The notes beneath the pieces are model-generated. The model did not search any database and was not told the origin of the DNA. It saw nothing but the letters and a program-made list of their open reading frames with translations. A program made the translations under genes and the position numbers. A stretch of 64,000 nt of DNA. Origin: Ostrinia nubilalis. Taxonomy: Eukaryota > Arthropoda > Insecta > Lepidoptera > Crambidae. This document shows positions 21,728 through 36,700 of the stretch, piece by piece; position 1 is the first letter of the stretch, and every line of letters starts with the position of its first letter. Location of the stretch: the NCBI RefSeq assembly GCF_963855985.1, contig NC_087096.1, positions 13,020,001-13,084,000 of the forward strand. The letters run 5' to 3'.

Positions 21728-24700
21728 TTAAACCAGCGACCGAACAGCGAAGAAGACCAAAGCCACCGTGATTGCTACAAATTGCCCGATCGCAGTTGCC
21801 CCGTTGCACGCTTCTAAGTCGCAGGCGTTGGCGACTTCGCCCAACTTGCTGACGATTTGGGACCACTCGCAGAGCCCTACGCGACACCAGTCCAGAGATA
21901 TCGGCCTCTCGTTCTCCAGAAGGAGCACTTGGTACTGGTCGTTGATTTGGAAGTTACCGTTCAGGGTGCATCTGAGGAAAAAAATACCATTTAGTGCCTA
22001 CCCTACAATGTACGAATACATTCTCAATTATCATGTCAAAATTGCAAGAGGTACCTGTGCTTTTAAAACTCAGTAAAAACTCAGTAAAACTCATTTATTT
22101 CTGTAAGTAGGCTTTAAAAAAGCACTTTTACACGTCCCAGTATTAACCCTACCACTGCTTCAGGACAATAAATGGGCCAGTGCTGAGAAGAAGCAGCGCA
22201 AGAAACTCAGACACTCAGACACTAAAAAGAAAAGAACTAGAAAGGAGTAGGTATGTGTTTCTCTCTGAGAGAAAAAAAAGGGGTTTGCAGAAAGACTGCC
22301 CGATAGATGAACGAGAATAAAGATTGCTGGCAGACCTTACAACCCCAGGTATCGCTGGAAGCTAAAAATCGCTATGAGATTTGGTTGTATTCCTTATCTT
22401 CGGTGACTCCACTGGAAGGACTGCTTTCCTTCCAGATGCAAATGGAAGATTTGAATCTACACTCCTCACGCTGGCCAGAAGGATAGAGAGATTCGCATAT
22501 TATTTATTAATTTATTTTATTTAAAACAAGTTACATAGTATTTCCAAACATTAATAATGACCAGCATTGACGATGTCACAAAAACCAGTTTTGGTTTTAC
22601 CGTGCACCGCTGTGATTTCTTCATAAGGTAGATATCCATCCATAGGAAGAGAGAAAGTGCAGCTCCAGTAGAGTAGAATGGACTGCTAAAAATATGTCTA
22701 TCTAATTCAATTTTACTTGTATAGAACAGCGCGGCCAGGTTGGCGTTAAAAGACGCCATGGTAGAGCTGGCCCATTTTCGCGCCTGGATGGCGGCGCTGT
22801 GGTACCTATTTGACCCCTTGAGCGCCAGAAATATAGCCGGCCATCTAGTAGCATTACACTGGAATAAGGCAGGCCGTCTAATGGCCCAAGCTAGGGACTT
22901 ACTTGTAGAGAACAGCGGCCAGGTTGGCGTTAAAAGGCGCCATCTTAGAACTGGCCCACTTGCGCGCTTGTATGGCAGCGCTGTGGTAGTTGTCCCCAGT
23001 CAGTGGTACAGTGTCTTGATGGGTCGCCATGGCCCCTAGTGCTAGTAGTATGGCTGGGGCTTCCGTCAAATGCACCATCACTTGAGGCTGTTGGGGCATT
23101 TCTGGAAGGGATATTTTAATGATTGCTGTATTAGATTCCCGTTGATACCAGCTTAGCTATAGCTATCATATATGATAGTATTGGGACTTGGGAGTGGGTA
23201 TGATAGTAGGTAGGTACTTCAGCGGTTGACGAAGATCGAACTACCAACTTAATTGGGCAGTCCGACAGCGAAACTGTTGCGCTATTATTACGAGTATGTA
23301 TCATGATAGTCATTGTTACAAATAAATTGCCACAGTGGAAGAATTATTCTTGAAAATCTAAAACCGCTACACTGGCAAACACTACTACAACCCGATCCAG
23401 CTAACTGCGCACTTCGCTGGAACGCGACTCTCCTCGCACTCAACCGCACACGTCTTCACGTTCGCCCCGTCCGTGCCGTGACGTAATGGCTGCCAGATGC
23501 GCAGTTAACTCGATCGGCTTGTAAATACTGAACTCATATTTTCCCCAACCAACATTATGCTATAATACATTCATACAAAAGTGTATAATAATAGTGTGTG
23601 TAAATAAGGGAGGTAAAATTATCACTCACCATTCTCCACGTGCTTAGAGAAGAAGCTCATCATGTCCTTAACGTATGCGCATCCGACCTTCTTGTTCAGA
23701 TCGTTGCCGTATCCATACTTGTAGTAGGTCTCAAGGTCCTCCGCGTATTCCAGGCGTCTTAGGTCTTCGCGGGTGAATGCCTGGTAAAATTAAGGGGCGA
23801 AATTACTATAAATCGACTCAAGGAGAGCCTGAGAAGGTTGAATGGTTACATTCCTACAGGAAAAAGTAGTTAATGGACAGTATAACTAAATACTAAAGAT
23901 GCATTCTTCAAGATCACATCCAGAACGTATGCAGTGTGGTAACTTGGACTTCGATTCCACATTAAATTTAGCTTTATAGTTAAGTTACTTGTACAGACTT
24001 ACTGACGACAGCATATCATGCTAAATGCTGCGGCATCTTCCTATTTGTATATAAATTGGGCTATTTTGCAACATAAATGTATAGTCTGATCTGAATATTA
24101 TATTATTATCAAACAATTGGACTTTGTAGAATAAGTAGAGATCTGAGACTCAATAACCTCCCTTGTAGGACCCAAAATGAACAGCTTTTCTAGTCAAGAC
24201 GAATCAAGAAAATTAACTAAGAAAGATAATTAGAATACTTACAGCACACCAAGGTGAGATCTGGGTGACATCCCAGGCCTTATTGTAGCGGCACATCAGA
24301 TATATGCCGCGGACTACGGCCGCATCCACGTCGTAGTTGAAGCCCAGTCGTAGGGACACGTTTGTTACCATCTGTTTCAACATAATATCTTGATGTTTTA
24401 GATAATTACTATATTTGATTTTGGGAAAAAATTAGCGAGATACAACCCGGTCGAGTTAACTGCGCAACTGGCAGCCGTGACGTCACATCGACTCTCAGGG
24501 AACGGACTGGGCGAACGCGATGTGCATGAGTGCAAGTGAGAGTGTAGGCTGTAGATTGTCATAGCAGAAGAAAAATGAGTTGTGGGAACAAATATTGCAA
24601 AGATAGCAATCAAGCGATCGAAAAAAAGACTAGCTAACTAGTTAAGTACTTAGAGAGTATGACGGCTGAATAGCACTTAGGCTGATAACAAGACGTTTCT

Positions 24701-27700
24701 ATTGCAGATTGCAGGGTCTAAGAAAACGATAGGCACACCGCTACACAGGACCTAATGCAAAAATGTCTCGAAGTGGTGGTAGGCCCTAGCTTTATTTGAG
24801 ACGTTTCCCCGTATGGTAAGGATTGGATGGATGGATTTAAGGATGTATTCAAGGGATTGCCTTAAAATCCCTTACATAATAGGGAATTTATATTGCTTTA
24901 CTTTATTATACTCACTTGTTTGTATTCATATTTGGATTCGAAGATAGTTCTCTGTGAGGGCGAATCAGGATTTTCTTCCGTACTTTTTGTCCAAGCGTTG
25001 CAGAATTTGTACGGCTGAAACAAATCAGAACAAAATCAATGAATGTTTTGACTTTGTAAACTTTCTTTGTCAAAGATCGAAAATCGACGTACCCTTAGAA
25101 GTTTCTCATCATTTTCCTTTGGGAGGTCATCGCTGTCGATCATGGTCTTGAAAATGCCCTCTGAGAAAGCACGGAATGTGGTGCTGAGCCGACTCTCTTT
25201 CACGTATTTAAACTGAAACAAGACCACCATGATTAAACCAAATAAATCATGGTTATGGGAGACAAAACGAACCACCTGAAGATAGCTGTGACTGGATGAA
25301 AAGAGCAAGAGATCGTGCTTTGAAATGCTCTTTGGCTTACGACCTATGGACTGCCATAAGCTGTATTAATGATGATGATAAAGGTAGAGCTAGGATAAAG
25401 TGAGAAGCACTATCCTTTAAGATCCTCTTTTTACCCGACTGCGCCAGAAGAAGGGTTAATGTTTTTTGATTTATTATAGTTGTGTAGGCTTAAAATGGTT
25501 GAGTTAACATAGCAGTCCACTAGGCTGGTCGTCCAAGGAAAAGTCGAAGGAATCCGATCGCGTGCCAGGTCACCAATGCGCTGGACCGACCAAGTTAAAT
25601 CAGCAGTGGGAGACGGCGTATGTGACTGCACCAGACAGTCTGCCAATAGAGAGAGATGGCGGGAGATCGTGCGGAGAGTTGTATCCGCCTCTACAACCGA
25701 TGCGAACAATGCCTCAACGTGACCACGACCGCTCTGCCAAGAGCGTAACGAATAAGAAGAAGGCAGGTACCCTGTAGCATTGCAGGTTTTGGTAATTGGT
25801 AATTCACAATAATAGAAAATTTACTCGTTAAAAGTAAAATACCTACCAGGTAATTATGCCTGTTGTCAGTAAATAGCTCAGGGTACTTCCGCTTGAAGGC
25901 TTGCGCCAGTTGCTGAGCGCTGAGGTAACCGTCACTCGTCAGATCCCCGGCGAAGCTCAGGTTGTGGCGAGGGTTGTACTGCCAGTGCTCCAGTATCTTG
26001 ACGTCGGACACGCAGATGCGTTTCTGTGAAATTATTTATTTATAGTATGCTTACATCAACAGCCTCCTTAACCCAAGTACTTATAGGTAATATACCTACA
26101 GGGGGTTGATTTCAATCCTCGCCATATTTTTTTAGGTGATCTATTATGACTTATATAAACGCATTATCCACCAAAAAAAATTACAAACGAAAGGGGAATT
26201 CAATAGCGAATATTTTCCGTGCGAAATCAACTGTACTGTGGCTCGCAATACTGCAATAGTTTACACTGCGGCACCAATCGAGCTACGCGGATCGCTAGCT
26301 TATCATGGCGGATCAGTTGCGCGCGGGACGCGGTGACGGACGCACGTAGCAGTAATTCTCACCAAATAGTAGTGTACTTTTTATCAACTACCCTCCTTTT
26401 ATTTTATAATGGAGGAGGAGAACGTTTTATGTGACGAAGATAAAAGTGATACTGACGAAGCTTTGAAGGAATGTGAACGAGAATTACATGCAATGCAAAA
26501 TGAGAAATATGATAAAAGACCTCGAGAAAGTGACGGAAGCAGTGAAGAGGGTTTTATAACTGTGTGTAAAACACCGAAAAGGCCAAAACACATGTCTGGA
26601 AATTCAACTAACACGATTTTGGAAATACAGGATGATTTGAGTGGAATAGAAGAAAATAAATATGAAGTTTGTTTATTTTCAACTCAAGTTTTACCTAAAC
26701 AAATGGGTTTAGCAAGACTATTGAAAGGTGAAGGTATTACCAACATATGCAAAATCAAATACAAAAGTTCATTCAAGACATTTATAACCTTCAATGATAG
26801 AAAACAAGCTGAAAACCTTCTGATAAACAAAAAAATTGCAGAAATGGATATAAGATCACAACTAACAGATGAGAGCAACTTATCTTATGGCATTATAAGA
26901 GGAGTAGATCTAGATATGAGCGAAAAAGAACTTATGGAAGTTTTAAGTGCACCCTGTGATATCATATCGGTGAAGAGAATGAAACGTGTGAATTATAATG
27001 ACAAATGGGAAGACTGCGAGACTGTCCGGTTGGGTTTCAAAAGCAAAACGATCCCACCAAGTGTAGACGCTTTTGGGTGCAAATTTGATGTCGAAAAGTT
27101 TGTATTCCCTGTGACGCAATGCTCAAATTGCTGGAAATTTGGACATGTGAAGAAATTTTGCTCTCTAAATAGAATTATATGTCCAAAGTGCGGTGAAAGT
27201 CATAACAACTGCGAAACAATGACATATAAATGTCCAAATTGTAAAGGAGCGCATATGGCATTGAGTAAAATATGTCCTTTCTTTCTCAAGGAGAAAGAAA
27301 TTCGTTACATAATGAGTAATAACAATATTACTTACAAAAAAGCGTTGGAACTTTTCTTGAAAGATAAGAAGAAGAAAGAAAGAGAACAAGAAATATCAAC
27401 ACAAGGAAAAAATGGATTACCATCATCATTCCTATCGACATCACGGCTGAACCATTTAAGAACCTAGTAAGGGACATGTTTTCAGATTTTCGTTTTTTAT
27501 CATAAAGCTACATAATATTAAGGTACCTACCGAATACAAAGACAGAAATTGCGATCAAACAACTAGAAGCCTAAAAGGCAAGGGACTCCAAACCTAGTAA
27601 CTACACCACAAACCCAATTTGACCATTTTTAAAAACCAGTAAGTAACATAAACCATTTCGAAACCTAGTAAGTGCATGAACATACTAGGTTTTATAATGG

Positions 27701-30700
27701 TCAATGTGCCTTACTGGGAAATGAAAATACGTGTCCACCCCCCTACCGACCATCACAAACCTAGCATCACTGGCAACACACACTGATCAAAGACTTTTGT
27801 CTTGAGACACTGCGGTATTTCGGACGTGAGAATATCGCGAAGCTTCCCGAACGCTGCCCAGCCGAGTTGGATTCGACGATTGACCTCTTTCTCGAAGTTG
27901 GACCTACCTAACTGGACTGTTTGTGCCAGCTATACATAATTGTCAACAACTTCGAGTATAGTGTCTCCAACCTTCAGAGGAGTGGGTACAACACGGGCAT
28001 TTGACATGATTTTTATCTTGTCCATGTTCATTTTAAGACCCACTTGTTGAGAGGCTCTACTGAGGCCATCGAGCATTGTGCTTAGATCCTCTACGGTCTC
28101 AGCCATGACTACGATATCGTTCGCGAAACGAAGGTGGGTGATATTTATGCCGAATCCGCTCCAGTCCAGAAGCTTGAAAACATCTTCCAGGGCGGTGGTG
28201 AATGGTTTCGGACGTAGACATGGCTCAGAAGTGAGATAGTTTTTCAAGATTTTGTCGTCTTTTTTGAAGAAGAGTATCACCACACTTCTGTGCCATGCCA
28301 TAGGCGTTTTTCCCTCGAGCTCTCTGCTTTCAGAAGCTCAGCCGTGATTCCATCATCACCCGGTGCCTTGTTGTTTTTCAGCTGTATGAGAGCCATTCTA
28401 ATCTCGTACAGACTGATGTCCGGGATATCTTCGATGTAGTGTCGGGTCAATCTAGCTCTTGGCTCTCCGGCTAGATTTGTGACAGGTGTACATACAATCG
28501 TAGTTGTCCGTAGAACTTCTCAACCTCTTCCAATAACTCAGGCCACAACGAGATGTCTCTGCCATCCTCGGTCTTCAGCTTGGTCAGTTCTTTGGACAAC
28601 AGACAGATCCCTTGCGAACACTTTAGAGCCTGGTAATTTGGTACGCTCAATCGCCTCTTTAATACGATCTGTATTAAATTGGCGTAGGTCGTGAGTCAAA
28701 GACTTGGAGATCTGTCTGTTAAGATGCCGATACTGAGCAGCATCTTCAGAGGATTGCAGAACCAAGTTCCGTCTCTCTTCCATAAGTTTATTGGTGAGGT
28801 CAGAGATCTTTTTGGTTCCTTTTGAACGACGGGTTTTAAAGAACTTAAACCCAGTCGTTTTGACAATTTCCACGAACCTGTCATTGTATCCGTCCACATT
28901 TTCACAGTCTCCTAGGCATTCGAAACAATTTTGCAACTCGAGCTGAAAGTTTTGGAGTTGGATGGGCGCTGGGTGGAGCGTAGACTTCATCAGTCGACGC
29001 CTCTCCAGCTTGGGTCTGATATTCAATGTGCCTCTTACCATTCGGTGATCACTTCCTGTTTTGACCGACCTATGGTAAGATTGAAATGGACCCTGACCCC
29101 AATAACCATTTTAAAACCTAGTAAGTACGCTCATACTAGGTTTGGATTCTGGTTTTTTCGAAGTAAAAAAAAAAAGAAAACCATTTGAGTGTTAGTAAGG
29201 GCCATAAAACTTGCTATTTAAAAGTTAATTAATTAATTTATTGTAAAATATATAGTTAAATTATTAAGCTTCAAAATAAACATCAAAAAGTTTTCAAAAG
29301 TTTGAGTATACCAGTATGGTAAACGAAAATGTGTTTTTTCGCGCTCCTGTAAAATTTACTCCGCTGCTCTTACTAGGTTCTTAAATGGTTCAGCCGATCA
29401 GACAATGACTATAGTTTGCCAATACAAAGAACATACAGTAGCGTAGTTAAGACTTCAGCAGAGATACATACTAAGGAATGCGAAGAAGAAAGAGAAGAAT
29501 GTGTTAGTACAGAAAAAAAAAGTACATCGAAGAAAAAGAGAAATAAAAAATCTAAAAATAGACAAAATAGGCAGCAAGATATCATAACTGAATGTGAAGA
29601 TATGGAAACAGAAAGTGAGGACCGGGAAAATAATGAAGAGAGAAATACAGTAGATTCGTCCAGAGAAAAGAAAGAGAAGTTTGACTTTTTGGGTTTAATT
29701 TTGAAATTGAGGAATATCATTATATCCAGAGAAACCTTGGAAGAGAAGATTTTTTTGTCCTTTAAAGTGATATTTGAAGAACTGAAACTATTTGCCTTAA
29801 AATTTTTAGCTGGTGGAGATTTAGTTGAACGTTTTTTTAAGTGTTTTAATGAAAAAAGTACATAATATTAATATTGTGCAATGGAACTCACAAAGTTTGC
29901 GGCCTAAGTTGGTGGACTTTGATACACTGCTATGTCAAGAAAAAATTCATATAGCATTAATTAGTGAGACATGGTTGGATGAGGATGAGTTACTTCGTAT
30001 TCGTGGCTACAATGTATACCGTAAAGACAGAAATGATTCCTATGGAGGCGTAGCTATCATTATTCATAAGTCACTGAGTTCACAGGTTTGTTCCATAAGT
30101 GGTATCAACCCAGGTATTGAAGCAATACACGTTAGGATCTATAATTGTGAGTATATTGAAAACATTATTTCTGTTTATTGCCCATCCTCTGTGCATACAA
30201 GTCAGACAGATTGGGATAAGATTTTTAGTTTAGCTAGCACAAAAGCATTAATTGCAGGTGACTTTAACGGTCACCATTCAAACTGGTCGTACAAAAATAA
30301 TCAAAGAGGTTTTCAGTTGTTTGACTCATCATTAGAACACAGTTTTACATCGCTTAATAATGGGCAAGCTACAAGAGTGAAACTAGTTAACGGTAACTTA
30401 CAAAAGTCATCCCCTGATGTGTCATTTGTATCCTCCGATGTTGCTATACATTTTAGGTGGCAAATAATGAATGAAAATTTAGGTAGTGACCACCTGTTTA
30501 TCAAAATTTCTGTAGACGACAACTCTAACGATTTTAGTAATAGACGTAATTTTAAGAAAGCTGATTGGGCGGCTTATAAACAGGATCTATTAAACTCCTT
30601 TTTTAATTTTGATAGCTTAGACTGTAGTAGTGATAACATTCAAGAATATTATGATCTTTTATTGGATCAAATGAATCGATCTGCCAACAAAAATATCCCA

Positions 30701-33700
30701 AATATAAAAATAAGTAGGAATCCAGCCAAAAATTTTAAACCAAAAGAATATTGGAGTTCTTCTATTTCTAGAGTCGTAGCTGAACGTAGATTAGCGTTAA
30801 AAAGATTTAGGAGAAATCCCACCCCAGATAACTTACAGCTATTTGAAGAAAGTGTTGCAACTGCTAGAAAAGAAATAGAGCAAGCCAAAAAAGTTAGCTG
30901 GAGAAAGTTTTGTTCTGAAATAAATGAATGTTCATCTGTTAACGATATGTGGAGAAAAATGCGATGGTATAAAGGCTATCGTCAAACAAAATTTTCAGCC
31001 CCAGAAAATAAAATAAAAGATTTACTTCATTCTCTTGCACCAGACACAGTGGCAGGTTGTTGTCCTGACCTTAAATCGACTAATTCCAAACTTGAAGCTC
31101 CCTTTACAATGAATGAAATGGTGTGCTTACTGAAAAAAGTTGATACGTCCCCAGGTATTGATGGCATTACATATTCCATGGTCTTCAACTTGCCTCTCTC
31201 AGGTAAACAATTTTTGTTAAACTTATATAATGCAATTTTTAGGCTTAGTGTTATTCCGCATCAATGGCGATCGATATTAATAGTACCTATACCAAAAACA
31301 GGGAACGAGACTAATTCCGACATTAAACTGAGACCTATATCCCTTATTTCCTGTTTATGCAAATTATTTCACATTATGATAGCTAAAAGACTTGAGTGGT
31401 ATATAGAAAAAAGCAAAATTCTATCAAATTATACATGTGGTTTTAGAAGAGCACAATCATGTTTAGATTGTTTAACTAGAGTAGTAACATATATTCAAAT
31501 AGGATTTTCTAAGAACTGTCCAACAGCAGCCTGTTTTCTGGACATAGAAAATGCATACAATAACGTGTTAGTGGAGAAAGTTGTAGGAATTTTGGACGAC
31601 TTAAGAGTTGGAAAAACTATTTGTTGTTATCTATGGTCATTTTTGAGTGATAGACATTTAATGATTAAGGGGGATAAAGAAGGAGTTCCTTCTGAAATAA
31701 GACATACTAATAAAGGACTGGCACAAGGCGATCCAATCTCTCCTTTATTGTTTAACATAGCCACTTTTAATATATGTCATCAGATTGGTAACGTTAATAT
31801 ATCTCAGTATGCTGATGATTACGTTCTTTACATTAGTCACAAAGATATAAATAAATGCGAGGTTGAACTACAATCAGCGATTGACATTATGATAAACTTA
31901 TTAGACAGTATTGGTCTTCAGTTATCTGCAAACAAATCAAAATTATGCCTATTTAGTAGAGGTTTTAGAAGGAAAAAAGTAAGGATTAATATTGGTGATA
32001 AGTCATTGGCAACTGAAAACACGATTAAATATTTGGGAATTTGGTTGGACAATTCGCTTCGGTGGGGCAAACATGTGAACGAAGTGGCTCAAAAGACCTC
32101 AAATTTTTTAAATATATTGAAATTACTCTCGGGATCAGGCTGGGGCATGCATCCTAAACATGTTCGCCGATTATATATTTCATTAATTAGAAGTCGGCTT
32201 GACTTTGGATGTTTTCTATATGGAAATGCAGCAAAAACAAATCTCGATAAATTAGATCGTATCCAAAATCAAGCCTTGAGAATAATAGGTGGATTTGTAA
32301 GAAGTACGCCAATCCATGTAATGGAAACTGAGATATGTATAACGCCTTTGTTCATTAGGAGACTATATCTTGCCTATAAGTATTGTATTAAAAGTATGTC
32401 TATCCTGGATAACTTGACAGTTAAACTATTGATGGAATTATGTGACTCGAATAATGATAGCTATTGGCAGAGAGTTAAGAAACCGTTGCTTTGGTCTGTG
32501 TATAATGACTGTAAGGAATGTAATATACACAGTTCAGATCCTATTGAAATGTTCAAACTTGATACTTGGGTAACCAGTATTCCAATTAGCGATATAATAC
32601 AGCTCAATTTAGATTGCATTAAAGGATCAAAGCGTAACCAGGAACACACCATAAAATACGAATTAATCAAAGAATTGCATGTTAAATATGCTGATTGGCA
32701 TAAATTGTTTACTGATGGATCAAAGAGTGATAGTGGTATAGGAGCGGCATATTATGATTCTAATAGGAAAATATCTGGCATGTACAAAATTGCGGAAAGA
32801 GTTTGCATAATGACGGTGGAACTCATTGCTATCTCAGAAGCACTTAACTATATAGAAAGACAGGGAATTACTAAATGTGTAATACTTTCAGACAGCAAAA
32901 GCGCCCTACAACACCTGGCTCGGTGCGCTTCTGGTTACAGCAGAGGTGTTCCGATAGCCTATGACGTGCTAAATACTATACAGAAATTGGATAATATAGC
33001 GCTGAGATTGCAATGGGTTCCATCTCATATTGGCCTTAATGGTAACGAGGAGGCCGATAAGTTAGCAAAATTGGCATCATCTTCCGGTTCATATCATTCG
33101 ATTCTTCCATTTTACTCTGAATTACTTCCAAAATATAAAAGCATTTGCTTTCTAAAATTCAAAGAATATTTTGACAAAAGAAGTACTGAAAAAGGTATAT
33201 GGTTTAGGACAATTCAATGTCAGCCTCCTCGAATTCCATGGTTTTTAAATTTTAAAATAAATAGGAAATATATTGTATTGCTCCATAGATTACGATCCGG
33301 ACATTATCCGTCTAATAAATTTGCATACCTTATGAAGAAGGTATCCTCACCTAATTGTGATGTGTGTGGCTCCTTGGAGGATGTCCACCATATTCTCTTA
33401 GAATGTGTCAAATTTCAAAGGGAAAGGGAATCATTTATGCAAAAATATAGTCTGAATAATTATGACATAGGTGTATTCATATCAATTTTAGCTGAACCAA
33501 CATCTGAAGCCGCTAAACATTTGGCAGATATATTTTTCTATAATTGATTCCCCTGTCCCGCTGGCGTGACATCCATTAAATTGTAAATTTAGTTTAAGGT
33601 TCGATGGGGCTGTCGTGTCTTAATAGACAAAAGCCTCCAAATAAATAAAGATTAAAAAAAAAAAAAAAAAAATCATGGCGGATAACCTACAGAAGGAAGC

Positions 33701-36700
33701 CACGTAAAGTAGGTAGTGTAAAAGGTGTTTTTCTTTGACTACCTAAAGTTAAAGTTCGTTTAAAATTTTTTTCGTAGTCAATTTTTTTACTGATTCGTGA
33801 TCAGAATAAGCTACTTAATCAATCCCTAAATATGGCAAGGATTGAAACAACACCCTGTACAATGCTAACATCAAGCCTCCACAATCTTATTGGCCGCTGG
33901 AACGCTATTTATCAACACTATCTACCTAGTAAAGTAGTCATTTTCCATTCATTGGTAATCTATGATGAATTGTATGGGTGATTATCAACGATGACAAATT
34001 ACCTAGTGTCCTACATGTTAAAGCTCTTGGCCTGTATCTCACCTGATGGTAAGTGACGATCAGGCCGAAGGTGGAAGCGAGCTTCTCCCGGAATCCTCAA
34101 CCACGGAGGAACTGGCTATCTTACCTCTAACTGCCGGAACACAACAATGCTGTTAACATTGTTGTTATGGCGACAGACTTAGGTAAGATGGTGGTAGCTA
34201 GCCAGGTGGACTTAGAACAAGCCCTACCACCAAACAAACCGAACAGAAAAATCTGCCCCCACTGGGAATCGAACCCGGGACCTCTGCGTCTGAAGCAGGT
34301 GGTCTTACCACTAGACCACAGAGGCGGTTAACAATGCAATGCTTACATTGGTGTTCCTGAAGTTGCTATTCCTGTAGTTGCTGATGATGTTGTTCTTGAG
34401 GTCGGTCAGGTTCTGCAGCCTTTCGATCTCGTCGGCCTCCGGGTTGTGGGAGCCATGCCGCTGCATCATCCAGAACGCGACCGGCTGGCATCCTGGAGAA
34501 GGAGAAATTGTGGTAAAGGAACAAGAAGTTTTTAGACAACTGCCGCTGGACATAGAAAATGTAGGATATTTGATCAAGACTAGACATAGGTGCCTACTAC
34601 CTACTGCCTTCTATTGATCAAGACTAGACATAGGTACCCACTACTAGACTACCATAATCAATTGTCAAGTGATACATTTTTAACTACATAAGAAACGAAC
34701 ATCTCATGTTCTCAGGATCATAAAGAAACAGTTACTGCAGTTGGAAAAAAAGTTAATAAGTAAGCAGGCCTTTTCCCGAAACATTTCTACAGCGTCGTTT
34801 TTAAGTGGTAATAATTTCCCACGTGCACAAACAATAAATTTTCCTATAAATCCGTCTCGATATTCCGCTGAACTGCTCGCATGTGTAATGGCGGCTAATT
34901 ATATATTTATTACCATTGTTGTGTATCACACGGTGTCCGTGTGTCGTGCCAGTTTGTGTACTTGCGCTTGCGCATCAGACTCCTATAATAACCTGGTGTA
35001 ATCAGCAGGGTTGCCTCTTATTGATTAACTAATGGAAATAATTGTAGTTAACATTACTTCAGTAAAACTCTTTCTAGTCTTTAATTTATTCCCAATGATT
35101 ATGTCTCTCCCGAAGTCAGGACACAAAGTAAGTAGAGTAAGGTACCTACTTAAGTGAGAAGGTCGAGTAAGGTTAAAATATTTTGCAGAACCTTACCTGC
35201 GTATTTTTTAAGTTTAGTCTCAATCAAATATCTAGGATATAATTGAGATGGGATTCTTTTGTTTCTTTAAGAAGTCGAGGTCGGTTTTGACCTCACAGAA
35301 AAAAGAGGAAAGATTCTAGAAACCTTTTTTCCGCCGATGCCTCTGGTCCAAATAGACTGCTATTAAATACCTACTCATTTTTATCTATAAAGTTTAACAG
35401 CGAACCCGCGACAGCCCTAACTCAGGAAGATCCCATAACAAAATCCAGCCCAAGTCGCGGCATTATTTATAGCGCCCAGACCCAACCTCCGTCCATAATG
35501 TTCCTTCCGCCCTACAAATCCCATAAAAATAGCCATGATGCGATAAACGATGAATCAACCGACTCCGGGGTCATTTATTAGTGTTAATTGGACGCCCATC
35601 GATTGGTCTTCGGCGTTTTGTTACCCAGAAGCAGATTGGACATGAAAAATAGACCAATCAGTGTATGGGAAATGGGAATTGTATGGCCATTTGTTACCTT
35701 TGAGTTTTGCTGATGATTATGTTCGTCGACTAAATGGGGCTTTCATTTATTTGACCTTGTTATAATTGTTGAGCTTCCTAAATATGATACCTAATTTATT
35801 CTGTTCATTAGTAGTGCGACCACTACTCCACTCTACGGACTCTATCACCACCACAGTGGTAGAGTCGAGGCGACTGGCGAAGACAATAATTAGACGAACT
35901 AATTATTGGATATGCAATAAATAAATAAATAATTATCAGAAATCGCCAAAAAGCTGACAACGCCATTCTTGTGGAGGAGTTTTGGGCTGACGCTGTATAG
36001 GTTTGTTGTCGACACGATAAGAATCTTCTTCAGTGGTCGTCATTCGCTTTTAAAATGCAAAAAGGTACAAAAAGTTTTCGGAAAAGGATTCTCAAGTTAT
36101 AGAAATCTCTAGCTATAAGACTAAAATTACATAGAGAAACCAATTTGTGTGAAACTAAGGTTTTAAAACTGCAAGGCTTTCTAGCAGCAGTTTTTATGCA
36201 ATTAATTTTATAGGCAAAGAAAAAATATGTTTAAAATTCAGTAACTAATCGCCTTGAATTATGATTAATTACTCCAAGTTCAAGGTGCACCTATGAAGGC
36301 GTATCGGTGTAAAGTGCCTTATCTGACCCTGCATGCGAGGGAGTCAACTCAGGCGAAAATGCAATATGGGTCGCGGAGAACTGCAGTGGTTTAATTATAG
36401 CTCCTAAAGCTAATGAGGCTTAAGTGCGTCATAACATGATGCTCTATCAACGTCCTTGTACGTAATAAGAAAAACATACGAACCGAATTGAGAACCTCCT
36501 CCTTTTGTTGAAGTCGGTTAAAAAATTGCGCGAGATGTTCTTATTATAAAATAAATTTTATAAAATCCGATTTTTATGAAAATTAAAGTAATTAAAATGA
36601 AGATATCAGTTTTCTGACTTCACCATACCATTTTATATAACCATGTTAACATGGGCTAGTGTCGGCTCATATACCCATTTACCTAACACCCTGTATTGAT

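Larger units (their letters stand above)
26314..33671 (+). mobile_element. Nearly full-length I-clade-like LINE with poly(A) tail
   Basis: 12-bp target duplications ATCATGGCGGAT at 26302-26313 and 33672-33683 bound the insertion, which ends in an A-rich tail after AATAAATAAAG. Removing the 1,953-bp TIR element (27444-29396) and one 4-bp duplication leaves ~5.4 kb with two overlapping frames: ORF1 with zinc knuckles and ORF2 with endonuclease, reverse transcriptase and RNase H. RNase H plus CCHC ORF1 fits the I group better than Jockey. It inserted in the plus orientation, antisense to the host gene Mipp (intron 2). The intact ORF2 and clean duplications indicate a young copy. Confidence 0.9.

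Noticed and set aside
34250..34326. Functional tRNA gene on the minus strand
   Set aside because: A and B boxes are present, but a ~230-nt SINE body and tail follow directly; it is the SINE head.
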